Source: Rhipicephalus microplus
Lineage: Eukaryota; Arthropoda; Arachnida; Ixodida; Ixodidae
Length of the DNA: 64,000 nt
Assembly: GCF_043290135.1 (NCBI RefSeq)
Contig: NC_134710.1
Location: 281,789,776 to 281,853,775 of the forward strand
Direction: 5' to 3'
The translations under genes were made by a program, and so were the position numbers. Each line of letters begins with the position of its first letter. Within the stretch, counting starts at the first letter, position 1. The notes below the pieces were generated by a model, which saw nothing but the letters and a program-made list of their open reading frames with translations, ran no database searches and had not been told where the DNA came from. Of this stretch, positions 30,301 to 40,956 are shown in pieces.

Positions 30301-30389
30301 AAAAGGCTTCTGTTGGATGTTGATAGGCTGAAGGAAGCCGGCAGGAAGTGCCGATGGCCTTTTGCGGCGCTGACAAATTTCGCAGGCGT

Positions 30390-30640
30390 TGTCCTATCGC
30401 CGCACCGAACGTGCAAGGCCCGGCCAGTAGAAGTGGCGGCGCACATGGTGATACGGGCGAGAAAGGCCAAGATGACCAGTGGTTGGTGCATTATGAAGCT
30501 CACGTAAGAGAGTGAAACGTAGCTGCTTTGGTACAACCAGCAGTAAATCGGCACATGTGGGTGCCAGATTGTGTCGATATAAGGTGTAATCCCAGAAGGC
30601 AAACAGCCCTACAAAAGTAGAACGGCTATTTGGCAACTTG
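30390..30640 (-). pseudogene. Gypsy A integrase H2C2 domain
   Basis: LLLVVPKQLRFTLLRELHNA is followed by TTGHLGLSRPYHHVRRHFYW, the zinc-binding fold preceding the integrase core. It is homologous to the + strand fragment at 24-320. Confidence 0.75.
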
Positions 30641-30649
30641 GTTAAATTC

Positions 30650-31300
30650 CTTTCTAATAAAGGTGGTCATCTCGTGTTGTCCTTAAGCCTTCTGTTCGCC
30701 TTTCTTCCAGCTTTTTCAGGCTTGGACTGCAACCCTTATTACGATGACCTACAGAGGGGTTATGTGGGCTCCTCGCCAAGGCAAAGTAGCAGGGACGCGA
30801 AAAAAGTTTCGTGATGAAGTCATTGCTCGTATAGTTCTCCTTAGCCACAGGATAGGGTGACAAGCAATCCACGCCTTCGTGTAGTCTGGAGCTCTTCTGC
30901 AGTACCATGTATATATACTCTTGCAGCCGAAGGGCCCAGTGAGCGAGACGACGTGTGGGATCTCTCAAATAGGCGAACCAACGAAGAGCGTGATGATCCG
31001 TGAGCACTGTAATAGGTTGGCCGTATAAGTAAGGGTGACATTTCGCAACTACCCACTCCAAGGTGAGGCATTCACGCTCTGTGATGGAATAAATGGGCTA
31101 TGAGGAAAACAGCTGTCTACTAATATAAGCGATCACGCGATTTTGTCCAGAATGTCATTTTTGCCAGCATCGAGCCGATGCCGTGACTAATGGCGTCAGT
31201 GCGGACTTTTGTCGGTGAATAAGGGTCGAAGTGAGCTAGAACAGGGAAAAACATGAGCCGGGTGGTGGGCTTGGAGACAGCTGCTGCGGGGGAAGGACCC
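30650..31300 (-). pseudogene. Gypsy A RNase H domain
   Basis: RTDAISHGIGSMLA-type sequence at about 31.2-31.15 kb (keeping the TDAS-like block as TDAI) leads to TLEWVVAKCHPYLYGQPITV, LTDHHALRWFA and RLAHWALRLQEY, the standard RT_RNaseH block of gypsy elements. Its upstream RT half lies beyond insertion B, at 40.95 kb. Confidence 0.8.
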
Positions 31301-32107
31301 TGTCACGACGCTATTCAATGCGCAAGCTCTCGTGTAGGTTCGTGTAAACCAAAAAGCGATGACATAACATCATCGAGAAGTGAGCCGACAAGACCATTTG
31401 TTTCCGCGTAGTTCCCAACACTCAATATATATCAGAAACTTCTAAACGATAAATAACACACAAAGAATACAGCATGCAAAACTAGAATGAGGTTAACAGG
31501 AAGAACGAATAGCTAAAGACAAGAACAGTGCGTTGAAATAAATGTTCTTACGATAAGAACCCATATCCCCACATAGTGGGACGTGGTGCTAACAGCGGAG
31601 GCTCTGCTACCGAGGCATAGACACACTCACGCAAATGGGGACGGCGGTGATGCGGCTGAGACGCTCACGTCGCTGACTGGCAGGAGAGGAAGCGTCGGGC
31701 TAGTTGAGGTCAGTGGACTTTCGGCGCTCGGCAGCCGCAGCTCGCACACGAAGCCGTAGACGTTTCTTGGCCAACGCCACAAGACCAAAACAAGCGTGGC
31801 CCACGTCAGGCGTCGAAAAGAAGCTCTGTGTTCAGGTGCATCAAGGTCCACAGCGACCTTGATGCAGGACCTCTGCTAGTCGCTAGTCCCGCGCCCGGGC
31901 CACCTTCTTCATGCTGTCCAGACTCAGCCACGTCTCTCTGTTTTCGCTGTTCTTCTCGCGTGGCTGCCCTAAACCTCCATGGACGCAAGCTATTGGCACA
32001 ATATGTTCCCATCCAGACGTGTGGTGACCGAGCGTCAATTTCCTTGTCCTCTTTAGTTCAGGCTGATGCCGCAGCGCATTTTTCCAACGCGCACATTCAC
32101 ATCACAA
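31301..32107 (-). repeat. LTR element B, 3' LTR (807 bp)
   Basis: Begins TGTCACGACG on the + strand and ends ATTCACATCACA. It aligns over its length with 38571-39249 plus 40836-40951 (shared GGTTAACAGGAAGAACGAAT, CCCATATCCCCACATAG, CAGCCACGTCTCTCTG). Confidence 0.9.
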
Positions 32108-32120
32108 AAACCCCTCTTTC
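32108..32120 (-). other. Polypurine tract of LTR element B
   Basis: Minus strand AAAGAGGGGTTTT directly abuts the 3' LTR start, giving the primer site for plus-strand synthesis. Confidence 0.65.
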
Positions 32121-33071
32121 GAAACGTTCTTTTTCATCAAAAAAACTGCAGATAAGTGCGCGTTTCACCACACAAAACACACATTCTGCCCAACGTTCAC
32201 TACAATCTTACAACCAATCCGGTTAATATACTTTGAAATTTCAACCGATTCTGCTGGGAGTCTACTACCCACTTCACAGTAGAGCAACAGCGTCCTGCCC
32301 AAAATTAGAAAAATTGCACTTCCCGCAAAATTATTGTTTTAAACGCAGGTGATATATACAAACGATGTAAGTTCTTGTCCCTATGGTCGAAATCTAGTTG
32401 CTGCGACCAGTTATTTAAACTATACTGTCAGGTTATAGCGTCCCACATCAGACGAACAGAATATTTGTTTCTTTCATCTGCATGGAAAACGGAAACCTTG
32501 TAGCGTTTCCAATCAGAGACCTGCCTGTAGTTTATTTATTATTTATTTCATTACCCACAGCCCCATTGGCATTACAGCGGGGGAGAGTTTACAAAAAATA
32601 GAATACAAAAAAGATAAACTGTCACCAAACAAATAATCAAAGTAATCTCAATCACAATCCGCAACATGAATAACTATATCAATAAAATGCAACACACTCA
32701 TTCCAACTGATAATAAAACAAATCATTTGACATGGTGAAGACAATGCTAGAAGGCAGTTGGTTTTCATTCTTCGAATTTTTCGGTAAAAATTGAAATACA
32801 TCTTTATTGCATGCGATTTCTCTTACATCGAACTTATGGTCAACGCGGTCTGAGACATACTACGGTGCAAGTAAATAATTCGCTTTATGTATTCCGACTT
32901 GACAATAATAAAAAGCATGAAAGAACTTCAATCGTAATTTATGTCGACGGTTCCGTAAGCATTCTCAATTTAATAATTCTTTCAGTCTTGCGGCTTCTCT
33001 ATTATAAATTTTCGTTACAAACCGAGCAGCTAAATTACAGATTACTTCCACTTTATTAATTTCTTGCTTAG

Positions 33072-33310
33072 ACCAGCCGCGGTGGTCTAGTGGCTAAGGT
33101 ACTCGGCTGCTGACCCGCAGGTCGCGGGTTCAAATCCCGGCTGCGGCGGCTGCGTTTCTGATGTAGGCGGAAATGTTGAAGGCCTGTGTGCTCAGATTTG
33201 GGTGCACGTTAAAGAAATCCAGGTGGTTGAAATTTCCGGAGCCCTCCACTACGGCGTCTCTCACAATTATATGGTGGTTTTGGGACGTTAAACCCCACAT
33301 ATCAATCAAA
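33072..33310 (+). repeat. Ruka-type SINE in the LINE 3' part
   Basis: Full length from CAGCCGCGGTGGTCTAGTGG to the (ATCAA) tail. Near-duplicate flanks TCTTGCTTAG (33062-33071) and TCTCGCTTAG (33318-33327) suggest a mutated target duplication. Confidence 0.92.
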
Positions 33311-33910
33311 TCAAATGTCTCGCTTAGCCTGAGGATCCCAGATTGTGCAGGCATATTCAAAAATTGGTCAACATTGGTCTTGAAGAATTATTCGTTCGTA
33401 GAAGCAGGAATTTATTTCACATTTTGTCGCAAGAATTCTAGCACTTTCCCAGCATTTGCTGCAACATAAGCAACTTGCCTCTGCCACCTTAGCTGAGACG
33501 TAAAATAAAAACCGAGATGTTTGTATTCAGATACCTGTTTTAAGCTTACACCGTTAATATAATAACCACTCACACGTGGATTCTTTTTCCTGGGAAATGT
33601 CATGTAAACTTTGTTATTCAAATTAACCTTCACATGGTATTTGCACACTATTCGCCGATTCTGTCCAGGTCTTGTTGGAGCACTACTTCATCGTCCATGC
33701 CTTTCATTTCTCTATATAACACACAACGATCACCGAATAAACGCATCTGGAATTGGACACCGTCAGATATATCATTCACGTATGAAATAAATAACAGTGG
33801 TCCCAACACAGACCTTTGGGGTACACCAAATGTGACAATAGCGATTCTAGATTGAGCTCCGTTAACCATGACGAACTGCTTTCGGGATGTTAGGTACGAT
33901 CTTATTCAAA

Positions 33911-34150
33911 AGCCCCGCCGCAGTAGTCTGGTGGCTAAGGTACTCGGCTGTTGACCCGCAGGTCACGGTATTGAATCCCTGCGGCGGCCGCTGCATTTCC
34001 GATAAAGGCGGAAAAGTTGTAGGCCCGTGTGCTCATATTTGGGTGCACGTTAAAGAACCCCAGGTGGCCGAAATTTCCGGAGCCCTCCACTACGGCTTTT
34101 CTCATATTCATGTCGTGGTTTTGGGGTCGTAAACCCCACATATCGAGCAA
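33911..34150 (+). repeat. Ruka-type SINE in the LINE RT
   Basis: Full length. Flanks CGATCTTATTCAA (33897-33909) and CGATCTTACCCAA (34152-34164) form an imperfect target duplication. Confidence 0.92.
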
Positions 34151-34184
34151 TCGATCTTACCCAAGAAATAATCTGCCGGTGTAT

Positions 34185-34424
34185 GCCCCGCCGCGGTGGT
34201 CTAGTGGCTAAGGTACTCGGCTGCTGACCCGCAGGTCGCGGGATTAAATCCCGGCTGCGGCGGCTGCATTTCCAATGGAGGCGGAAATGTTGTAGGCCCG
34301 TGTGCTCAGATTTGGGTGCACGTTAAAGAACCCCAGGTGGTCGAAATTTCCGGAGCCCTTCACTACGTCGTCTTTGATAATCTTATGGTGGTTTTGGGAC
34401 GTTAAACACTCTAAATCAATCAAT
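34185..34424 (+). repeat. Ruka-type SINE in the LINE RT, adjacent to the previous copy
   Basis: Full length with an (ATCA)n tail. Flanks AATCTGCCGGTGTAT (34170-34184) and AATCTGCGAGTGTAT (34422-34436) form a target duplication with two differences. Only about 30 bp separate it from the SINE at 33911. Confidence 0.93.
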
Positions 34425-35509
34425 CTGCGAGTGTATATTATAAACTGCATTTTTTTTACTGATGAAGCATAGGGCGCAGTGTCGAACGCCTTCTGAAAAT
34501 CCAGGAACGCACAGTCTATGGAAAGCCAATAATCTAGAGCTTTTGCAGCGTCATACGTAAATTCTGTCAGCTGCGTAATACAAGACATACCTTTCCGAAA
34601 TTCGTGCTGCGCTGAGTTAAACAAACAATGCTCGGTAATATGTACCACAACAGAGGTATACAGAATATGCTCTAAAATCTATCAAGAAACACACGTCAGA
34701 GACATCGATCTATGATTCGCTACATCACTATGGGCGCCTGACTTATTGATCAGAAAGACAGCCTCTACTTTCTAGTCATTTAGAACAAAATACTCTTCCA
34801 GTGATTTGTCAATAATTATCTTTAAACGTGGTGCCACTGATGTTGCACAAAGTTGTAAATAACGATTTGGAAGGCCATCAGGACCACAAGCCTTTGATGT
34901 ATTTAACCCTTGTAGCAATGCTTCAATGCCACGTGCGGAAAGATTGATGCTATCCATTTCACCTATGTCAATTCTGCTGATTTCTCTGTTTCGTTGTTTC
35001 TCATCACTGGTGTGGAAACAAGCAGAAATACTGATTAAAGCTTGTGGCCTTTGCATTGTCATCACTTACAGTGTTATCGCCTATCACCAACGATGGAACA
35101 GCTAAATTGTCCTTACCATTTTGTTTTACATGCTTTCATGTTTCTTTGGGATTTTGCTGTAATCTAAAGTGCAACGTACTAGAGTAAGAATATTTTGTCG
35201 TACGAATAGCGACCTTAAACTCGGATGTAATATTCTGCAATATCATTTTGTTTGCCTCTGTGGGTAACATTAAAAATTCTGATAGCATCTCTGCCTCTTC
35301 TGTGTTAGTCTGTACAGTGACTTGGTAAACCAAGGTTCGCTTTTGGCACGCCTTGGAGTTAAAGTCCAGGATGGAACAAACTGAGGTTTTAGTTCCACCA
35401 TTTTCTGCCGAAATGATCTACACAACTCAGCGACAATTTCAGTTTTAGCTAGCGTCTCAAAAACCGTCACGTAGGAATCTAGGGCCTTAATAATATGAGC
35501 CACAATAGC

Positions 35510-36200
35510 GTTCTCAAAATTGAATATTCACCTGCTAGTTACGGTTTTCACATAGCTAACACTCAACTCGCACACCACAGCGTGTTAATAACTTATACCA
35601 GTCACGGTAATAGATGATGAAACAAGTTTTGATTGCTTTGTGAAGACCAAATCTAAAATATTTCCTCCCCTTGTCGGTTGTAACACAGTTTGTTCAAATG
35701 CGAAATAATCTAATAAATTTTTCATTTCTTGATTGCAGCTACCTGTTGTGGTAACAATAATAGCATTTTCCCGCCAGGCGAGAGAAGGCAAATCGAAGTC
35801 ACCACAGATTACTAACGTATCAGCCTGCATTGTTTCGAGAACTGCTGTAAGCTGTTATAATGCTCTTATGGCGGAGCCTGGTGGTCAGTAAAACTACATG
35901 CTGTTAATACTTTACTGTTTCGCAGCATAAGCTTGCAGAATACTGCCTCACAATGGCCTACATTCATGTTGGCCTAGCATGATGAAACGTTACTATCTAC
36001 TAAAATTAACACACCTCATCCGTGAGAATTCCAGTCCTTCCTATAGGCAGTGAAACCGTATGGAAATACATCATTCGCAGTGATATTTTCATCTAACCAC
36101 GATTCCTTTCCTAGGAGAACAGTCGGCTTTACTGTTTTATTCAAGCTATTGAAATCATGTACCTTATTTTTAATACTTCCACAAATTACCACAAGACAAG
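35510..36200 (-). pseudogene. CR1-like LINE endonuclease fragment
   Basis: 35830-35585 reads TLVICGDFDLPSLAW, then LLDYFAFEQTVLQPTR and ILDLVFT, the C-terminal part of an APE-type endonuclease (GDFN-x-P, Q-x-V-x-x-PTR, LDLVFT). Upstream parts are spread over frames with stops. Confidence 0.75.
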
Positions 36201-36229
36201 AAAGCCCTACAACCTCTAGCCGTGACGGT

Positions 36230-36977
36230 CAAGTTAGGGGTACAAATAGTTTGCGCCATTGTCATACACGTACTTCCCCTATTCACGATCAGAGTATCAT
36301 ACCGAAGGCTCACTTTATTGCCTTCTTCCTTCGGGATTGAGCATAGTGCCATAAAAGCTTTCGTTTTGTCCTCATTTTTTCGAAAAAGTCCTCCGAAATG
36401 CTGGTGTCCCCTCCTTTCAGCTTTTAGCGCTGCGCCGAAATTGTTGCTTTTCTTTAAACAAGGTGGAATTAGAAATCAAAGGACGGTTCTTTCCCGACTG
36501 AAACTTTTCAAGTCTGTGGACTCGTTCAATAGAAACAGACTGCATTCCCAGTTTACTCTCACAAACTTCACAGATTTATCCTCCCGATTCTTCACCAGAC
36601 TCTTGTGCTTTCTTGTCATCCAATTCGTAAAAGAGCAGGTTGCAACGTCAGCTACAATTCTCTAGGTTGTCAGTTTTCAACAGAAGTGTCTTTATTGCCT
36701 GTTGCTGCCTTTTCTTTTCCTCCCTACAATCCCTAACTGAGGCCGTTAGGTCGTCAAGGCAATGCAACTTTGACTCTAAAGTCTGAAATCGTGAGCCGAG
36801 GTCACTTATGACATGCGTCTTCTGTGTCTGTGCTTCCTTAATAGCTGTCAGTTTTGCTGTAATTTCACTTTGGCTTTCCAAAGTTTGGGCAGGTTTCGCT
36901 TCACAAGAAAGTTCTGGATACAGTTCAAGGTCACCACACAAGAATAGCAACAAAAAATAGAATGATAAACGTGGCAT
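36230..36977 (-). pseudogene. CR1-like LINE ORF1 with 2A-like N-terminus, coiled coil and RNA-binding domain remnants
   Basis: Starts at 36977 with MPRLSFYFLLLFLCGDLELY, in which a hydrophobic leader runs into GDLELYPE, a decayed form of the 2A motif (G-D-V/I-E-x-N-P-G-P). Residues 28-105 form a polar heptad-like coiled coil (QTLESQSEITAKLTAIKEAQ, then FQTLESKLHCLDDL). After a stop, LLFYELDDK and, at 36.35 kb, FMALCSIPKEEGNKVSLRYD followed by TLIV resemble the end of an RRM-type ORF1 domain. The frame is broken at 36648. Confidence 0.6.
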
Positions 36978-36999
36978 TATGCGAAAATGCCGGATAGTC

Positions 37000-38551
37000 T
37001 GCCTCAGGAAAGTCAGACAATCTTACAAGTTGATTGCCTTAGTGTGGCAATACATGGACAACAACAGTAGTCGTTACCCACATATGTTAGCGGTGTACAA
37101 CGTTCTTCTGCACTGTTTAGTCGCGTCATCGCCTTGTGTAGGCCCAGACGTATTTGAGACATCAAACATTGTAACACGACCGACTCTTTGTTCAGCTGAC
37201 GCCTCAGAAGCCACCCAAGTTTTCTCATTGCTCAGAGAGCTTTGCATTAGAACCGGCTTGCTATAGTCTTGCTTAATTTCCGACAGGCTAGCATTTTTGC
37301 TGTGAATACAGTCGACCTTTGTGTTTTTGCCTTCTTGCTATTCAACTTCATCATTTGTCATGGGCTCAACTTGTGACACTGCCATATACACTTGGACGGG
37401 TGTTTCTGCCCTTTTTGTCAGCTAACTTGTGTGGATCTCATCGAAACTAAATATTAAGTTCTATCTGTTCATAAGATATTTATCCACATGGCCATCAGCC
37501 ATGCCAACGGTATCTCTCACTACAGCTGGCTGCATGCAGACGGACACTGCTGCTACCTTCTTTGAGTTTCCTACTTAGCTTGCACACAACTCGCAAGTTC
37601 CTTCATCTAATTGCTGTTTGTTTTTTGAACTGAATGATTTCGGGGCCGTTTCCTGCTCTTTGCGCGGAATCCTACACTCTGTACTTTGATATGACGTAAT
37701 CATTGAGCCACGTTGAGGCGTCCTAACTCTAGGTTCGACTACCATGCTTGTGGTGCTGCTTACATCTGCCAGTGTTACGCAGGATGATACTACGGCTGCG
37801 GCCTTAGAGTTGTCTACAAGGCATACGCTCTTTGCTATGCCACTTGTTTTACCTCGTGCACCGGAATACTCGGCACCTGTTCTAGAAACTACCCCTTGGT
37901 TTTTGGATTTGCACTCTATATATGCGAACATCAATTGCCCTTTCGTCCGGGCTGTCTAGAAGACTCCATTCTTCTTCTAGTAATGCGCTTTCAGTTGCAC
38001 CATTTCGCGTAGCCACATGGCTATAGAAGGACTTTGACTGTTCCTTCTCTGAAACTTCCTGTGAAGCCATATTGATTACGGTCACCAAACATCGACTGGT
38101 TTAACTGTTTCGTTCGACTCTGCCGTCCAGTTGTACAGAATTTGCACCTAAACATTTATAACACGTCTTCTCTAATCTCCCACCAAAAAGAAAGACTGAA
38201 TTACTCATAAAGGTCCTACCATCGGATGACGCATTGATTATCTGCTCTTGAGAACTCAGATACAAAATTTTTCCTGCCAGTATCTACCTTTTAGTCGCCT
38301 CGTTTCGGCCTCCGCCAGTTTCAGCCGCAACTGAAACGTATTTCGCCTGAGCTCTTCAGTTTTTTTTTCTTCAATTCTCTTTCAAACTAAATTTCCTCTT
38401 TCCTTTCTTTGCGAATGCACCTCTCGCATTCCTCACACCAAGCCACCATTTCTTTGTCTTTTCGACCAATGTGTCTTACCAACTCTACTAGGCCTGCCCT
38501 ATTCATGTTCCTGTTCCTGTGTGGAGTCATATATAGTAAAAATGCCCTCGT
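37000..38551 (-). pseudogene. LTR element B, gag-like leader region
   Basis: Directly after the primer site a frame reads MTPHRNRNMNRAGLVELVRH, then IGRKDKEMVAWCEECERCIR and an acidic/basic coiled-coil-like stretch (38569-38387). Further short frames at 38088-37575 follow with many stops. No zinc knuckle or capsid motif was certain. Gag identity is inferred from position. Confidence 0.4.
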
Positions 38552-38568
38552 CCTGTCACCGGACGCCA
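38552..38568 (-). other. Primer-binding site of LTR element B
   Basis: On the minus strand TGGCGTCCGGTGACAGG lies two bases after the end of the 5' LTR. TGG at its start pairs with the CCA end of a tRNA; the tRNA species was not identified. Confidence 0.7.
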
Positions 38569-38570
38569 AT

Positions 38571-40951
38571 TATCACGAGGCTACTTAATGAGCATGCTTT
38601 CATGTACTTATGTAGGCTCATGTAGGCTCGTGTAAACCAAAAAGCGATGAGCCAATGTGACCATTTGTTTCCATCAAATCCCCAAGAATCCATATATTTT
38701 ATAAACCCCTAAAGAATGAATAAACGACAAAGAACACAGAATGCAAAGCTAGAACGAGGTTAACAGGAAGAACGAATCGCTGAACAGTGCGTGTAAATTA
38801 ATATTGTAATGCTAAGAACCCATATCCCCACATAGCTGGACGGGGTGCTAGCAGCGGCGCCTCTGCTACCGAGGCATAGACACACTCACGCAAATGGTGA
38901 CGATGGTCATGCGGTTGAGACGCTCTCATCGCTGACTGGCAGGGGAGCAAGCGTGGGGCTAGTTGAAGTCAGTGACCTTTCGGCGCTCGGCAGCCGCAGC
39001 TCACAAACGAAGCTGGAGACGTTTCTTGGCTAACGCCAGAAGACCAGTACAATCCTCGCCCACGTCAGGTGACGTGAAGAAGCTCCGTGTTCAGGCGGGA
39101 GCCCACAAGAACCTTGATGCAGGAGCTCTGCTGGCCGCCACTCTCGCGCCCTGGCCACCTTCTTCACTCGGTCCTGACTCAGCCACGTCTCTCTGTCTTC
39201 ACTGTTCTTCTCCCGTGGCTGTCCTAAATCTCCATGGAGGCAACTTATACATAGCTTGCACGTGATGTCACTGTTGCTGCGGTCCTACTGCGGCAGCCAT
39301 ATTTATGAACCGCCACTCATACCAGCCGCGCGAACGAGCTGTATGATTGCAGTTTTCGTTACGATTGAGCCACACTGACACTGTTTCTCTCTTCCATATG
39401 ATTATTTCATTTTGTGCAGCCTGTTGCCGGTTGGCACAAGGCAGCCGTTAAATAGGGTGTGCTACTCAGAGGTGTTAGGAGAAGTGCGTTCTGGCTACGA
39501 GAAGGTGCACTTGTGCTACGCAGTGGACCCGTACACACTTCGACCCAGAACAGACACTACTTAAAATATCTCTGCCATCGCAGAGGAGTCGCACGGTGAC
39601 ATCGTGAATTATTTGGTTTTCATCACCAAATTTGAAACCTAAATGAAATGAGTGCTTTCAAATCAGTGGAAGCGCAATATTTCACCAACGACTGGAGAAA
39701 AATACCTGTCGCAACCGTAGAAAGATCATTGTTGCAGAGGTGAGTTCAATGGCTCCTGAAATACATACATACGCCAGCCCGGAGTTATCGAATAACGATT
39801 CATGAATGCTGCCTAATCAACAAATGCTGATGTTTGCACTAATTTCTCACGCACAGCGAGGGGCTCACGTGGTATCGTGTTTTTCAACTGCGTCTCCCCG
39901 TTTGCGTGTTGTTGTTTTTTGTCATAGTGTGAGAGCGTAATACAGAAATTTTTTTCATTGCATGTAGACTGTCATTGAGATAGAGCCACATGCGGATTCA
40001 GCTACATGAACGGATGCCTTCATCTTGTTAAGCAGCACATATGCGCGATGAAATTTCGAAGTTTGAAGTGACAGAGTGTAAAATGAAGGATTAAAGTAGA
40101 GATGTACTCATTTGCGGATCATAGAAGGTTCAATCGGCGCCGAAAAGTTCGTAATGCAGCATTGCTTGCTTTTTCGTTATGAGGTGAACGGGTAGCGGCG
40201 ACGCGGCGGCAGCGGTGGTCGCACACGTCTGCGACGCCGGCTCAGCTACTGCGTCCACGATCGCCGCGTTGGCATGTCATCGGCGCCATTCGAACTTTAC
40301 TTGCAGTTTATTGTGACACTGTTTTTCCTATTGCTCATGACATGCAGTGCCTCTATGCTTGGAGCCATAGCCGAGTTGCAGAGACGGCGTCCAATCTGGG
40401 TTCGTCTTGTCGAACAAAGCGGGTGGCTTTGCTGCAAGCACAAGAGCATCCACATTAATTATTGTCTTTATGTTTCCTCTCTCAGCCACTTACCTTCCAT
40501 GAAGTAAGCTCCACACCTATGAACGTTGTCATTTTGTTCGTCAGAATGCGCACGCTTTATGCGAGCCAGCCTATGGTTCACACTGAGCATTTTCGTAGGC
40601 TCGCATAGGTGTCCAATAACATTCGGTATTCGAAACAAGCTCGCACTAGTGGGCTGCTTCTTTGTTCCGCAACTGTCGCTGCAATTGGAGCAGCCAACAA
40701 TTGCCCATATAAACTTTAGTGAGGAAGACGCTCGTAGGCCCAACGAGACGCGGCTGAAGAAGGCGTGACAACGGTTCATAAAAATGGCCGACTTACTCCG
40801 AGCAGTAACGTCGACTGGCGTAGGTGCAAGTTATGTATTGGCTTAAAATGTTCACGCACACACGTGCCGAAAACGAGGGTGATTTTCATCGTCCTCTGTC
40901 GTTCAGGCTGATGGCATGGCGCACTTTTCAAACATGCACATTCACGTCAGA
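38571..40951 (-). repeat. LTR element B, 5' LTR, split by an inverted-repeat element
   Basis: About 795 bp of LTR in two parts (38571-39249 and 40836-40951) around the insertion at 39250-40835. It starts TATCACGAGG and ends TTCACGTCAGA on the + strand; both termini carry point changes relative to the other LTR. Confidence 0.88.
39250..40835. mobile_element. 1.59-kb inverted-repeat element (putative DNA transposon) in the LTR of B
   Basis: The left end CATAGCTTGCAC...CCATATTTATGAACCG matches the reverse complement of the right end, CATAACTTGCAC...CCATTTTTATGAACCG, over about 60 bp. Comparison with the uninterrupted LTR at 31-32 kb defines the insertion. Both ends are bordered by TA, so a TA duplication is possible. 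The longest frame (40274-40507) has a hydrophobic N-terminus and no recognised transposase. Probably non-autonomous; the superfamily is not assigned. Confidence 0.65.
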
Positions 40952-40956
40952 GACCC

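Larger units (their letters stand above)
33412..35330 (-). pseudogene. CR1-like LINE reverse transcriptase
   Basis: Motifs in order: NTSKACGPDGLPNRYL (34.9 kb), QHEFRKGMSCITQLTEF and CAFLDFQKAFDT (34.6-34.5 kb), VPQRSVLGPLLFISYVNDIS (33.8 kb), MRLFGDRCVLYREM and SEYKHLGFYF (33.5 kb). The catalytic FADD box is FGDR here, so the enzyme is dead. Two SINEs lie between the motif blocks. Confidence 0.78.
32531..36990 (-). mobile_element. CR1-like LINE inserted in LTR element B
   Basis: Minus-strand order is ORF1 (36977 down to about 36230), endonuclease (36.2-35.5 kb), RT (35.1-33.4 kb) and a 3' end at about 32531 with ATAAATAATAAATAAAC-type repeats. Three + strand SINEs (33072, 33911, 34185) have inserted into it. 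It is nearly full length but contains many stops. Confidence 0.75.
31301..40951 (-). mobile_element. LTR element B, inserted in gypsy A
   Basis: Two direct repeats (31301-32107 and 38571-40951, the latter with a 1.6-kb insertion) have TGT...ACA-type ends. They enclose a minus-strand primer-binding site (38552-38568) and polypurine tract (32108-32120). The 5-bp target duplication GACCC is exact at 31296-31300 and 40952-40956. The internal part not explained by a LINE is only about 2 kb, with a short gag-like frame and no pol. B is therefore either deleted or a non-autonomous LARD-like element. The LTRs are clearly diverged, so the insertion is old. Confidence 0.85.

Noticed and set aside
31627..32226. 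Frames of 68-132 codons with Pro/Ser-rich sequence
   Set aside because: They lie in the LTR of element B and have broken counterparts in the other LTR.
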